This document shows, one piece after another, positions 39,355 to 48,561 of a DNA stretch of 64,000 nucleotides. Under the pieces are notes generated by a model. It did not search any database. It was not told where the DNA came from and saw only the letters and a program-made list of their open reading frames with translations. Origin of the DNA: Gammaproteobacteria bacterium 45_16_T64 (lineage in GTDB: Bacteria; Pseudomonadota; Gammaproteobacteria; Pseudomonadales; Ketobacteraceae); the NCBI GenBank assembly GCA_002162955.1, contig MABD01000018.1:186001-250000 (forward strand). The letters are read 5' to 3'. Position 1 is the stretch's first letter; each line of letters begins with the position of its first letter. The position numbers and the translations under genes are program-made.

Positions 39355-40026
39355 ATGCGTAATACTCGATATGTAAAAGGTAACCCACGAATTCGACAAA
39401 TGTTAATTCGGGAAGCTGCAAGATTAATGTACGAAGAAAACATCAAGCAATACCATGACGCGAAAAGGATTGCCGCTAAGCGTGTATTTGGACAAGGCAA
39501 TAAAGGCAACACCTATGTGCGATCTCAGGACCTTCCATCCAATGGTGAAATCAATGAAGAGATCGCAAAACTGGCAAACTTCTATGAAGGTAGCAATGTA
39601 TCCAAACAACTTTTTCAGATGCGAGTGACCGCATTAGATATCATGCAATCCTTAGAAACCTTCAACCCTAGGCTCATTGGTTCCGTCAGCACAGGCCGCA
39701 TCAAAAAAGGCAGCGATATTGATATCCACCTATTTGTTAACCACATCGAGGAACTAGAAAACCACCTGAATGCGCTAGCGTGGCACTTTGACAAAAATGA
39801 AGTCATGATAAATCGTTCCGGGCGGTACATTGAATACACCCATATGTATATCGAAAAACAATACCCCATAGAGCTCTCGGTATATCCGACAAACGACATA
39901 AGAGTCCGCACTCGCAGCAGCACCGATGGCAAACCCATAATACGTGTCAGCGCTGATCGGCTATTGCAGATTCTCATGGATGAGCATGCAGAACAATGGC
40001 AGCACTACCTATTGACGGAGACATAA
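39355..40026 (+). CDS. Nucleotidyltransferase-domain protein
   Basis: A 223-residue protein with a polymerase-beta-like nucleotidyltransferase core: RLIGSVSTGRIKKGSDIDIHLF carries the GS motif and the DxD metal ligands, and a third acidic residue is likely in YPIELSVYPTND. The N-terminal about 95 residues are helical and basic (NPRIRQMLIREAARLMYEE, DAKRIAAKRVFGQGNKG). Close relatives are annotated only by domain. It could transfer an NMP to RNA, protein or a small molecule. It follows an HD phosphohydrolase gene on the same strand. Confidence 0.82.
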   Translation: MRNTRYVKGNPRIRQMLIREAARLMYEENIKQYHDAKRIAAKRVFGQGNKGNTYVRSQDLPSNGEINEEIAKLANFYEGSNVSKQLFQMRVTALDIMQSLETFNPRLIGSVSTGRIKKGSDIDIHLFVNHIEELENHLNALAWHFDKNEVMINRSGRYIEYTHMYIEKQYPIELSVYPTNDIRVRTRSSTDGKPIIRVSADRLLQILMDEHAEQWQHYLLTET

Positions 40027-40147
40027 CTCAACAAAGGAATGAGACGTACCAAACACGTCATACAAATAGATGTACAAAACCTACCTTTCCTATCGTAGTA
40101 TGACGTAAATCCACACATTCTATGAATAATAATGAGAGAAAAACAAC

Positions 40148-41569
40148 ATGCTAGACGTGGCCGAAAGTAGCACCGTACGGAATATCAGAGACCTACCAGG
40201 CCCCTCTGGCGTGCCCATTCTTGGAAATTTATTACAACTAGATGTAAACAAAATCCACAACATTCTCGAAGACTGGAGCGAAGAGTTCGGACCAGAATAT
40301 AAAATCAGGCTAGGGAAGAAAGACATTGTCGTCACTGCCACCCCTGAATTTATTAATTATGTACTTCGAAATAGGCCCGCTATATTTCGACGATTAAGCA
40401 GCATAGAGCCGGTATTCAAAGAAATTGGGATTAATGGACTATTCTCAGCAGAAGGTGACGACTGGAAAAGGCAGCGTAGAATTGTCATGAAAGCACTAGA
40501 CAAAGCCCACCTGCGCAATTTCTTTCCCACCTTAAAAATTGTTACGGAGCGACTTAAAAAACGCTGGGAAGACGCCGCTAATAATGGCACTGAGATTGAT
40601 ATCCAACAAGACCTTATGCGCTATACCGTCGATGTCACTACATTTCTGGCATTTGGGTATGACGGAAACACGCTGGAAAATGATAACGACATCATTCAAC
40701 AACATCTTGAACATTTATTGCCCGCTGTAAACCGTCGTATTAACGCTCCCTTCCCATACTGGCAATTCTTTAAGTTACCGGCAGACAAGGCGCTCGACAA
40801 GGCAATGATTTCTGTGCGAGTTGAAATTGAAAAGATCATCGGTCACTGTAAACAGAAACTTCATGATAATCCTAAGCTCGCAGAAAAACCCACCAATTTC
40901 CTAGAAGCCATTCTATCGGATGCAGACAATGATTTTTCTGACGACGATATTTTTGGAAATATACTAACGATACTATTGGCCGGAGAAGATACAACCGCCA
41001 ACTCGCTGGCATGGTCTATCTATCACCTCACTGAATACCCCGAAATCCAAAAGAAATTGCAGCTAGAATCACATCAAATCCTTAACAATGCCACTGCCCC
41101 TGCAGAATTCTCCGATCTAGAGAAGTTTGAATATAGCGAAGCCGTCATCTGTGAAACCCTGCGACTAAAATCAGTAACACCTATTCTCTTTTTAGAACCA
41201 ATGGAAGATATCGAATTTGATGGTATCGCTATTCCCAAGGGCACACCTATCTTTCTTCTAACCCGAAAAGTCGCCACGGATGAATCCACGATTAATAACG
41301 CCAGTAAGTTCTCCCCCGAACGATGGCTAGTCGATAGAACGGACGTTACCGATAATGCACTACAGGTTGCCAATATTCCCTTTGGTGCGGGCCCACGCTT
41401 TTGCCCCGGCAGGCACTTATCCTTAGTAGAAAGTAAAATGGTTCTATCTATGCTGTCCCAAACCTTTAATGTCACAAGAACATCGAGCCAAAAACCAAAA
41501 GAGTCGTTTTCTTTTACCATGATGCCAGAAAACCTGATGGTTACCCTGTCTAACAAACCCTCCTTGTAA
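40148..41569 (+). CDS. Cytochrome P450
   Basis: A heme monooxygenase of 473 residues. The I-helix oxygen-activation motif is LLAGEDTTANSLAW, the ExxR is in CETLRLKSVTP, the PERF-like motif is FSPERWL, and the heme-binding loop is FGAGPRFCPGRHL with the ligand Cys about 419. It has no N-terminal membrane anchor, so it is soluble, like other bacterial P450s. The substrate is unknown. A Rieske ferredoxin-like gene and an O-methyltransferase-like gene follow closely on the same strand and may supply electrons and a later modification step. No ferredoxin reductase is nearby. Confidence 0.95.
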   Translation: MLDVAESSTVRNIRDLPGPSGVPILGNLLQLDVNKIHNILEDWSEEFGPEYKIRLGKKDIVVTATPEFINYVLRNRPAIFRRLSSIEPVFKEIGINGLFSAEGDDWKRQRRIVMKALDKAHLRNFFPTLKIVTERLKKRWEDAANNGTEIDIQQDLMRYTVDVTTFLAFGYDGNTLENDNDIIQQHLEHLLPAVNRRINAPFPYWQFFKLPADKALDKAMISVRVEIEKIIGHCKQKLHDNPKLAEKPTNFLEAILSDADNDFSDDDIFGNILTILLAGEDTTANSLAWSIYHLTEYPEIQKKLQLESHQILNNATAPAEFSDLEKFEYSEAVICETLRLKSVTPILFLEPMEDIEFDGIAIPKGTPIFLLTRKVATDESTINNASKFSPERWLVDRTDVTDNALQVANIPFGAGPRFCPGRHLSLVESKMVLSMLSQTFNVTRTSSQKPKESFSFTMMPENLMVTLSNKPSL

Positions 41570-41634
41570 GGGAGTAAATCAATAGATGGCAAAACCGACA
41601 AAGTCTGGTAGCATGTGTATACACGCTATTTATC

Positions 41635-41985
41635 ATGTATTACTTAGGTGAACATATCACTACTATGGCGCTACTTTGCTCAACCAAGAATTTCTCAGAC
41701 GATTCCGCAAAAGGCTTCACGTTAAATGATACCGGCTATGTCGTCGTCAAAAAAGACGGGCTATTTTATGTCTATATTAACCGCTGCCCTCACATCGGCA
41801 TCAACTTGGAATACCAACCTAATCAATTTTTGGATATAGAAAACCACTATATCCAATGCTCCAATCATGGCGCATTATTTGAAATTGAAACAGGAACCTG
41901 CGTATCAGGCCCCTGTACCGGTCAATCACTCACCAATGTTCCCTTTGATTTAATCGATAGTGCTATTCACCTACAAGGAGATTAA
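41635..41985 (+). CDS. Rieske-type [2Fe-2S] ferredoxin
   Basis: A 116-residue single-domain Rieske protein. The cluster ligands are the Cys and His in NRCPHIG and the Cys and His in IQCSNHGALFEIETG; two further Cys in CVSGPC do not act as ligands in known families. It is the right size for an independent electron carrier. The domain begins near LLCSTKNFSDD, so the second ATG (41668) may be the true start, but neither has a good ribosome-binding site. It sits between the P450 and methyltransferase genes (65 and 5 bases away), suggesting that it donates electrons to the P450, an uncommon partner type. Confidence 0.88.
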   Translation: MYYLGEHITTMALLCSTKNFSDDSAKGFTLNDTGYVVVKKDGLFYVYINRCPHIGINLEYQPNQFLDIENHYIQCSNHGALFEIETGTCVSGPCTGQSLTNVPFDLIDSAIHLQGD

Positions 41986-41990
41986 ACACC

Positions 41991-42830
41991 ATGGATTCAT
42001 CCAACATTAGTTTCACCGCACTCTATACCGGACACGTCTGGTTCGAACATGGCATGTCCGCTCGGTTCTTCACCTCCCCTCGAAGTAGCATCATGTACAA
42101 CGCAATGAAACCCTTTGAGTACTTTTCCAAAAAAGTCGTTGGTGTGAATCTACGTGACCTATTATTGCAGCGCCACCTCATCATGGATCATCGCATTCGC
42201 CAGCTTATTGAAAATGAAGGTGTCACACAGATCATCGAAATTGCCTGCGGCCTTTCCCCTCGAGGCTATACCTTTAGCAAAGAGTATCCAAACCTACGGT
42301 ATGTAGAGGCTGACCTGCCCGGCATGGCATCACGTAAAAAATCCTTGCTCGAAGAAGAAGGGGGCCTTGCAGACAACCATGAAGTGGTCACCTGTAACTT
42401 TTTTGAATCAGGTGCGCCATCTGGATTGGATTATGTTCTCCAAGAGGTACTGGACACATCAAGGCCAACGATTATTATCACCGAAGGGCTGATCAATTAC
42501 TTTGATTTGGACACAATCTCCGGTGTTTGGTCTCAGATGCAATCCCTATCATCAGTGTTTCCAAACGCCTGGTACCTCACCGACCTAATGCCTAGGCTAA
42601 AACATAGCGCTGCCTATAAATATGTCCGTATAGGGGAAAAGCTCATTGGCAAAATCGCTAGAGCCGATGTCAACCTGCACTACAGTGGCAACCAAGAAAT
42701 TTTTGACGGCTTTCAGGCCTGCGGTTTTTCGGAAACGACAGTACATCAACCGGAAGATTATTATGACACGCTACCCATTCCACAAAGTCGTTCAGAGTCT
42801 GTCGTAAGAGTCGTAGAAGCAAAGGTCTAA
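41991..42830 (+). CDS. LCM-family O-methyltransferase
   Basis: A SAM-dependent methyltransferase of the leucine carboxyl methyltransferase/PPM family (COG3315 type), 279 residues. The SAM-binding block is IIEIACGLSPRGYTFS, followed by YVEADLPGM and the later TIIITEGLINYFD. These enzymes often methylate carboxylates of polyketides or other natural products. It starts 5 bases after the Rieske gene and ends the P450 operon, followed by a strong terminator. Confidence 0.88.
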   Translation: MDSSNISFTALYTGHVWFEHGMSARFFTSPRSSIMYNAMKPFEYFSKKVVGVNLRDLLLQRHLIMDHRIRQLIENEGVTQIIEIACGLSPRGYTFSKEYPNLRYVEADLPGMASRKKSLLEEEGGLADNHEVVTCNFFESGAPSGLDYVLQEVLDTSRPTIIITEGLINYFDLDTISGVWSQMQSLSSVFPNAWYLTDLMPRLKHSAAYKYVRIGEKLIGKIARADVNLHYSGNQEIFDGFQACGFSETTVHQPEDYYDTLPIPQSRSESVVRVVEAKV

Positions 42831-42856
42831 AAAGCACCTCTATAAATTAAGAGCAC

Positions 42857-42888
42857 AAAAAAAGGGCTGCAGTTGCAGCCCTTTTTTT
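42857..42888. terminator. Bidirectional terminator between the P450 operon and hcp
   Basis: AAAAAAAGGGCTGC (42857-42870) pairs with GCAGCCCTTTTTTT (42875-42888) around a 4-base loop. It has a T-run on both strands, so it serves both convergent units. Confidence 0.93.
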
Positions 42889-42901
42889 AAGCGTAGATTG
42901 A

Positions 42902-43417
42902 TTACGCTTTAAGTACACGCCAATCATCGTGTCCAGAAGTACCAGATACTTCGTGAGTCCACGTGATCTTACGGTAAGTGAATGCTACATCTTCAAGGTG
43001 AGTGAAGTGAGCCAAACCTGGATCCTGACAGTTATGCATGTAAGACTTGATGTCTACGATGATAGCGTCTTCAATATGGATAGTGTAGTAATGCTCCTGA
43101 AGACCAGTAGCAGAAGTACGGTACCACTCGATAGTACATTCAGGCAAACGCTCACCAGAAGTCAATGAAGAGAAAAGCAATGGAGATGCTTTATCAAATA
43201 CTTTAGTGATAACGATTGGCTGGTGAACACGCTGACCTGTTGGCTGGCCGCTCTGTGGATCACGAGGAAGCACGATGTCGTGCTTAAATGCTTCAACCAA
43301 GATTTGATCTTCATGACCTTCTTGGAAAATATTACCTACAGAAGGCTCAGTAAAAGTCCCTGCAGTGATAAGACCTTGTTTTTCACCGGTGATGCTCATA
43401 TACGCTGGAGTTGGCAT
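42902..43417 (-). CDS. hcp: Hcp, type VI secretion tube protein
   Basis: Hemolysin-coregulated protein of 171 residues, the building block of the T6SS inner tube and a chaperone/carrier for small effectors. Typical segments are AYMSITGEKQGLI near the N-terminus, EAFKHDIVLPRDPQSGQPTG, HQPIVITKVFDKASPLL and the closing VAFTYRKITWTHEVSGTSG. AAGGAAT precedes the ATG. It has no C-terminal effector extension. It is an orphan copy: no tss/tag genes are adjacent, and the VgrG-Rhs gene lies about 12 kb away. About 430 bases upstream are free of genes, room for regulation. Confidence 0.95.
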   Translation of the reverse strand: MPTPAYMSITGEKQGLITAGTFTEPSVGNIFQEGHEDQILVEAFKHDIVLPRDPQSGQPTGQRVHQPIVITKVFDKASPLLFSSLTSGERLPECTIEWYRTSATGLQEHYYTIHIEDAIIVDIKSYMHNCQDPGLAHFTHLEDVAFTYRKITWTHEVSGTSGHDDWRVLKA

Positions 43418-43849
43418 ACTAAAAATTCCTTTAGTTAGTTCCTTTCATTTCATATAAGGGAAAACCCGCCTTCCTAGCGAAATGCGCTTAACCCTGCTTG
43501 CCTTCAACCTTTCAGCGAAGACGCTTAGCTTATTGCACCGACCATGCCAACTTTTCAAATTCTTCTTCCTCCCCTTTAACAACAGGGGCTTCAGAGACTA
43601 TTCGATTAGGAAAAGGTAAAAGCAAGCCGCTCCCCTGATGACTTCCACTACAGGTTTGAGCGACTTTTCGCGCAAACTTTTCCTGAGATGAGCAACAGAA
43701 CTCCCTAACTCACCTAGAATTCTTGTGTTTGCCTGTAATTAGTCCGGCTTTCCCTCCGTCCGATAATGACTCCGCCCCCCTAAAACGGTTATAATCCGGC
43801 CCTCTCGGGAGCCACCTCCCACGCAAGATTTGGTAAAGGCAATCAATCA
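43418..43849. other. Divergent intergenic region between hcp and proA
   Basis: About 430 bases with no gene on either strand. The part next to hcp (43420-43700) has no clear boxes; the part next to proA holds a perfect TATAAT and a GC-rich stretch. An extended hcp upstream region is common where hcp is regulated separately from the T6SS cluster. Confidence 0.4.
43767..43795 (+). promoter_or_regulatory. Likely proA promoter
   Basis: A perfect -10 box TATAAT (43790-43795) with a weak -35 TGACTC (43767-43772) at 17 bases spacing, about 50 bases before the proA ATG. Confidence 0.5.
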
Positions 43850-45106
43850 ATGGACGTTAAAGCGTATATGGCCACAGTTGGCCAACAAGCTCGCGCAGCC
43901 GCGCGAGCTATCGGTAAGGCCGGTACTGGCACAAAAAATACCGCTCTCTTGGCAATGGTAGATGCGATAGAAGCCTCTCGTGACACGCTGATGGCCGCTA
44001 ACCAGATTGACTTAGACAATGGAAAGAAGAACGGCCTTGAACCTGCGTTACTTGATCGCTTAGCGCTCACTTCCGATCGCATCGACGGCATGATTGAAGG
44101 TCTACAGCAAGTTGCCGCACTGCCAGACCCGGTTGGTGCGCTAACGGATATGACCTACCAGCCCAGCGGTATACAAGTTGGAAAAATGCGTGTACCACTC
44201 GGTGTCATCGGTATTATTTATGAGTCTCGCCCTAACGTAACCGTAGAAGCAGCAAGCCTGTGCCTAAAATCAGGCAATGCCACTGTATTGCGCGGCGGTT
44301 CAGAAGCCATTAATTCCAACCAAGCCGTTGCCGAATGTATTCGAAAAGGCCTGGAGGCAGCAAACTTGCCGACCAATACGGTACAGGTCATTGAGACCAC
44401 TGACCGTGCAGCGGTTGGCGAGCTGATTACTATGCCTGACTATGTTGACGTGATTATTCCTCGTGGCGGCAAAGGCCTCATTGAACGTATTAGTAACGAT
44501 GCAAAGGTCCCTGTCATTAAGCACTTGGACGGCATCTGCCATGTCTACATTGATGGTGCCGCGGATAAAGACAAAGCGATCAATATCGCGGTCAATTCAA
44601 AAACTCAACGATATGGTACGTGCAATACCCTGGAGACTCTACTTATTGCCGAGTCTATTGCCAGCGAGTTGCTACCTGTTCTGGCAGAGCAATACCAAGT
44701 GAAGGGCGTCGAATTACGCGGTTGTGAAAAAACCTGCGCAATTATTAGTGGTGCAATTCCAGCCACTCAAGAGGATTGGGGGACAGAATATCTTGCGCCG
44801 ATCCTATCGATCAAAGTGGTAGATGACATCGACCACGCCATGAACCATATTAACCAATACAGTTCTGAGCACACAGAAACTATCGTGACTGAAAACCACA
44901 GCCTGGCACAACGCTTCTTACGCGAAGTCGATTCAAGCTCGGTTATGGTCAATGCCTCCACACGTTTTGCCGATGGGTTTGAATATGGCCTTGGCGCAGA
45001 AATTGGTATCTCAACCGATAAATTGCACGCTCGTGGGCCAGTAGGACTAGAAGGATTAACGACACAAAAATACATCGTGTTGGGTGATGGGCACATACGG
45101 ACTTAG
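43850..45106 (+). CDS. proA: Gamma-glutamyl phosphate reductase
   Basis: Second step of proline synthesis: NADPH-dependent reduction of gamma-glutamyl phosphate to glutamate semialdehyde. 418 residues, the usual length. Aldehyde-dehydrogenase fold with [42 protein letters not shown] and the catalytic Cys in [15 protein letters not shown]. The C-terminal part has [19 protein letters not shown]. It heads the gene block that continues with nadD, as in many gammaproteobacteria. Confidence 0.97.
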   Translation: MDVKAYMATVGQQARAAARAIGKAGTGTKNTALLAMVDAIEASRDTLMAANQIDLDNGKKNGLEPALLDRLALTSDRIDGMIEGLQQVAALPDPVGALTDMTYQPSGIQVGKMRVPLGVIGIIYESRPNVTVEAASLCLKSGNATVLRGGSEAINSNQAVAECIRKGLEAANLPTNTVQVIETTDRAAVGELITMPDYVDVIIPRGGKGLIERISNDAKVPVIKHLDGICHVYIDGAADKDKAINIAVNSKTQRYGTCNTLETLLIAESIASELLPVLAEQYQVKGVELRGCEKTCAIISGAIPATQEDWGTEYLAPILSIKVVDDIDHAMNHINQYSSEHTETIVTENHSLAQRFLREVDSSSVMVNASTRFADGFEYGLGAEIGISTDKLHARGPVGLEGLTTQKYIVLGDGHIRT

Positions 45107-45142
45107 TACGTATACTCTCGATCAAATTCAAGGCATTTAAAC

Positions 45143-45823
45143 GTGACATCGGCAATCAATCAATCCAACGCAATTGGCATCATGGGGGGGACATTTGATC
45201 CCATCCATTTGGGCCATTTGCGACTGGCCTGGGAAGCACAGTCCCTGCTCAACTTTAGCTGCCTGGAGATTATGCCTTGCCACCTACCGCCTCACAGAGA
45301 TACGCCAGCCAGCCACGCTGACCATCGCTTTGAGATGGCGAAATTAGCCTGTGCAGACACCCCAGCATTTCATGTAAATGACTGGGAGATGAAAAAGCCT
45401 AGTGCCTCCTACACCGTAGAGACGCTGGAACATTTGCGCTCCGAGCATGCAGCCGACACTCCCATTGTATTCATCATGGGCATGGACGCATTTCATAACT
45501 TCTGTCAGTGGCATCGATGGCAGGACATACTAAGCTTGTGTCATCTATGGGTCGCTCATCGCCCCGGTTGCGCACTACCAAATTCAGATTCAAAGGAATC
45601 CGGAATATTACGAAACGCCCAAACAACGGATGCTAGAGCATTACTGAGTGACAGCAACGGAAAAGTTCACATTCACAATACAACGGCGCTCGATATTTCG
45701 GCCACACAATTACGGCACGACATGAAGCTCGGCATTGAGCCACGCTTCCTGATACCGGACATTGTTTGGAAACATATAAACTATCATCAGCTGTATCAAT
45801 GTCAGCAAACGAGTACGGATTAG
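45143..45823 (+). CDS. nadD: Nicotinate-mononucleotide adenylyltransferase
   Basis: Adenylates NaMN to NaAD in NAD synthesis. 226 residues. The nucleotidyltransferase signature IGIMGGTFDPIHLGHLRLA is near the N-terminus and the ISxTxxR-type motif appears as DISATQLRHDM near the C-terminus. The middle has FIMGMDAFHNFCQWHRWQDI. The start is a GTG with AAGG about 9 bases upstream. rsfS begins 6 bases after its stop, forming the usual nadD-rsfS-rlmH run. Confidence 0.96.
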   Translation: MTSAINQSNAIGIMGGTFDPIHLGHLRLAWEAQSLLNFSCLEIMPCHLPPHRDTPASHADHRFEMAKLACADTPAFHVNDWEMKKPSASYTVETLEHLRSEHAADTPIVFIMGMDAFHNFCQWHRWQDILSLCHLWVAHRPGCALPNSDSKESGILRNAQTTDARALLSDSNGKVHIHNTTALDISATQLRHDMKLGIEPRFLIPDIVWKHINYHQLYQCQQTSTD

Positions 45824-45829
45824 AAAACA

Positions 45830-46180
45830 ATGACAGATTCAATCGAAAACGTTAAGAAAACGGCCTTAAAATCACTAGAGAACATGAAAGCAAAGGACAT
45901 TGTATGTCTGGACGTAAAACCTCTTACTAGCATGGCCGATTTCATGATTGTCGCCAGCGGAACATCCAAGAGGCACATTACAGCCGTTGCGGAAAATGTG
46001 TATATCGACGCAAAACATGAAGGCATAAAAGCCTCTATGGAAGGTGAGCCAGGTTCCGATTGGGTACTGGTCGATATGTTCGATGTGATCGTCCATATAA
46101 TGACACCCGACACGCGTAAATTCTATGACCTAGAAAAGCTATGGACCATGTCCCCAGACAATAACGAAAGCAACGACTAG
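45830..46180 (+). CDS. rsfS: Ribosomal silencing factor RsfS
   Basis: A 116-residue protein that binds ribosomal protein uL14 and blocks joining of the subunits during starvation. The family pattern is clear: [40 protein letters not shown], and then [20 protein letters not shown] with [10 protein letters not shown]. It lies between nadD and rlmH, as expected. Confidence 0.96.
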   Translation: MTDSIENVKKTALKSLENMKAKDIVCLDVKPLTSMADFMIVASGTSKRHITAVAENVYIDAKHEGIKASMEGEPGSDWVLVDMFDVIVHIMTPDTRKFYDLEKLWTMSPDNNESND

Positions 46181-46199
46181 TACTAGGGTTTATTACGGC

Positions 46200-46667
46200 A
46201 TGCGAATAAAGCTGATTGCGGTAGGTACAAAAATGCCCTCGTGGATAAACGAGGGCTTCAAAGAGTACCAAAAACGCCTCAATCAGGATATCACACTGGA
46301 ACTGTGTGAAATCCCCGCTGGCAAGCGAGGTAAAAATGCGGACGTGACGCGGATTACCGAAAAAGAAGGCGAGCTAATGCTTGCCGCCATTGGTAACAAT
46401 GATAGAGTTATCGCGTTGGACGTAAAAGGTAAACGCCATACTACCGACAATATGGCTGCACGTTTAAAAACACTCCTCCCTGAAGGCCAGCACATTTCGT
46501 TATTTATCGGTGGGCCGGAAGGTCTTTCGCCTCAGTGCCTGCAGAGAGCCGACGAGAAATGGTCTCTATCTGACCTAACGTTACCCCACCCTCTTGTCCG
46601 CGTATTACTTGCGGAGCAACTTTACCGTTGCTGGAGTGTCATAAAGGGTCACCCATACCACCGATAA
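46200..46667 (+). CDS. rlmH: 23S rRNA pseudouridine-1915 N3-methyltransferase
   Basis: SPOUT-class methyltransferase that modifies position 1915 in helix 69 of 23S rRNA. 155 residues, the usual length. Recognisable by [16 protein letters not shown] at the start, the knot region [12 protein letters not shown], and the C-terminal [18 protein letters not shown] followed by KGHPYHR. mrdA begins 7 bases later, so transcription continues into the cell-elongation genes. Confidence 0.97.
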   Translation: MRIKLIAVGTKMPSWINEGFKEYQKRLNQDITLELCEIPAGKRGKNADVTRITEKEGELMLAAIGNNDRVIALDVKGKRHTTDNMAARLKTLLPEGQHISLFIGGPEGLSPQCLQRADEKWSLSDLTLPHPLVRVLLAEQLYRCWSVIKGHPYHR

Positions 46668-46674
46668 TCCCTCT

Positions 46675-48561
46675 ATGGCAAAACCCGCTACGTTTAAAGA
46701 TCATTATCGCGAAACCCGGATATTCAGAACCCGAGCCATGATTGCACTGGGCTTTGTATTTTGTGTGATGCTTCTGCTTATTAGCCGCCTATTCTATCTT
46801 CAAATATTTCAGCATGATACTTATAGTACCAAAGCCGATAGCAACAGAATCAGCAAAGAACCTATCGCGCCCAACCGCGGCTTGATCTTTGATCGCAATG
46901 GCGTTCTTTTGGCAGACAACCAACCCACCTACGCCGTCAGCATCATAAAAGAGCGTGCCAAAGATATTGATAACACCATTGCAGAAATTGACGCTCTGAT
47001 CGGCCTTAAAGAAGGGACGCAAAAACGCTTTAAGAAGCGCCTTGGACAACGTCGTCGGCCATACACAGCCGTACCTCTTCGCTATCGGCTTAACGAAGAA
47101 GAAATCGCCAAGCTGACCGTCAACCTACACAAGATGCCGGGCGTTAGTATCGAAGCATCCCTTGTGCGGAACTATCCTTTCAAGGACGCTCTGGCCCACA
47201 CGATTGGATACGTAGGGCGAATTAATGCACGCGAGCTAAAATCCCTCAGTAAAAATAACTACAGCGCAACAGAGCATATTGGCAAGACCGGTGTAGAGAA
47301 ATTCTATGAAGACCAATTACACGGTGACGTCGGATTCCAAACCGTAGAAACCAATGCGAGAGGCAAAATCACTCGCGTATTGGACCGGGAACCACCTACG
47401 CCAGGAAAAGACTTACATTTATATTTAGATTGGGACACGCAACAAGCAGCACTCAAGGCACTTAACGGGCGTCGCGGGGCTGCAGTGGCGATAGACCCAA
47501 ATACAGGCGGTATACTCGCCTTTGTGAGCATGCCTGCTTTTGATGCCAACCTGTTTGTGACGGGTATTGACTATAAATCTTACAATGACCTCCAAAGCTC
47601 ACGCTCAAGGCCGTTATTTAATCGCGCTATCCAAGGCCAATACCCTCCAGGATCAACCATCAAACCCATCATTGCCATCGCAGGTATCGAAAGCGGCGCA
47701 ACAACGTGGGACCGTACTATCTACGATCCTGGATGGTACAAACTCGAACATGATGACCACCTCTATCGTGACTGGAAAAAGTATGGCCACGGGATGGTCA
47801 ACCTCGACAAAGCGATTATGCGCTCATGCGATACCTACTTTTACGAGCTTGCCCATAAGATGGGGATCGACACAATTCATAATTTCATGGCGCCTTTTAA
47901 CTTCGGCGTTCGAACCAACATTGACCTAGTCAACGAAAAGCGCGGTATCCTTCCTTCCAAATTTTGGAAGCAAGCCACCAAAAGCCAACCCTGGTACCCA
48001 GGGGAAACACTTATATCAGGCATAGGACAGGGCTATATGCTAGCCACACCTCTACAGCTCGCTGTCAGCACTGCTATTCTCGCCAATCGAGGTAAAAAGA
48101 TAACCCCTAGAATGGTGCGTTCTTTTGAGTCTGACGGTTATATCGAAGACCTGCCACCTCCACAACCCTCACCGGATATCACTATCAGCGACCCTGAAAA
48201 TTGGGAAAAAGCAATTCAGGCGATGAAGAAAGTCATACACAACCCTCGCGGCACAGCCCACAAACTGTCCAAAGGAATACAATACGAAATGGCAGGCAAA
48301 TCGGGTACGGCTCAGGTATTCACCATCAAGCAAGATGAGAAATATGATGCCAGTAAAATTTCAGAATGGCATAGAGACCATGCTCTATTTGTTGCTTTCG
48401 CTCCGCTATCTGACCCCGAAATTGCTGTCGCCGTTATTGTTGAGAATGGTGGTGGCGGCGGAACCAACGCCGGCCCCGTAGCAAGAGCGATGATTGATGC
48501 TTATTTGCTCCCAAAAATCAATGACACACAGATCGACCTAACGGCAGTCAATAATTTATGA
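46675..48561 (+). CDS. mrdA: Penicillin-binding protein 2 (elongation transpeptidase)
   Basis: Class B PBP that cross-links peptidoglycan in the elongasome. 628 residues. One N-terminal membrane helix (ALGFVFCVMLLLISRLFYL), the dimerisation domain with NRGLIFDRNGVLLADN, and the transpeptidase with SxxK (PPGSTIKPI), SxD-like MRSCDTYFY and KSGT (MAGKSGTAQV). Its stop overlaps the start of rodA by 4 bases, matching the PBP2-RodA complex in which the two proteins work as a pair. Confidence 0.97.
   Translation: MAKPATFKDHYRETRIFRTRAMIALGFVFCVMLLLISRLFYLQIFQHDTYSTKADSNRISKEPIAPNRGLIFDRNGVLLADNQPTYAVSIIKERAKDIDNTIAEIDALIGLKEGTQKRFKKRLGQRRRPYTAVPLRYRLNEEEIAKLTVNLHKMPGVSIEASLVRNYPFKDALAHTIGYVGRINARELKSLSKNNYSATEHIGKTGVEKFYEDQLHGDVGFQTVETNARGKITRVLDREPPTPGKDLHLYLDWDTQQAALKALNGRRGAAVAIDPNTGGILAFVSMPAFDANLFVTGIDYKSYNDLQSSRSRPLFNRAIQGQYPPGSTIKPIIAIAGIESGATTWDRTIYDPGWYKLEHDDHLYRDWKKYGHGMVNLDKAIMRSCDTYFYELAHKMGIDTIHNFMAPFNFGVRTNIDLVNEKRGILPSKFWKQATKSQPWYPGETLISGIGQGYMLATPLQLAVSTAILANRGKKITPRMVRSFESDGYIEDLPPPQPSPDITISDPENWEKAIQAMKKVIHNPRGTAHKLSKGIQYEMAGKSGTAQVFTIKQDEKYDASKISEWHRDHALFVAFAPLSDPEIAVAVIVENGGGGGTNAGPVARAMIDAYLLPKINDTQIDLTAVNNL

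Noticed and set aside
24064..43417. A complete T6SS cluster
   Set aside because: Only VgrG-Rhs and Hcp are present; no sheath, baseplate or membrane-complex genes were found.
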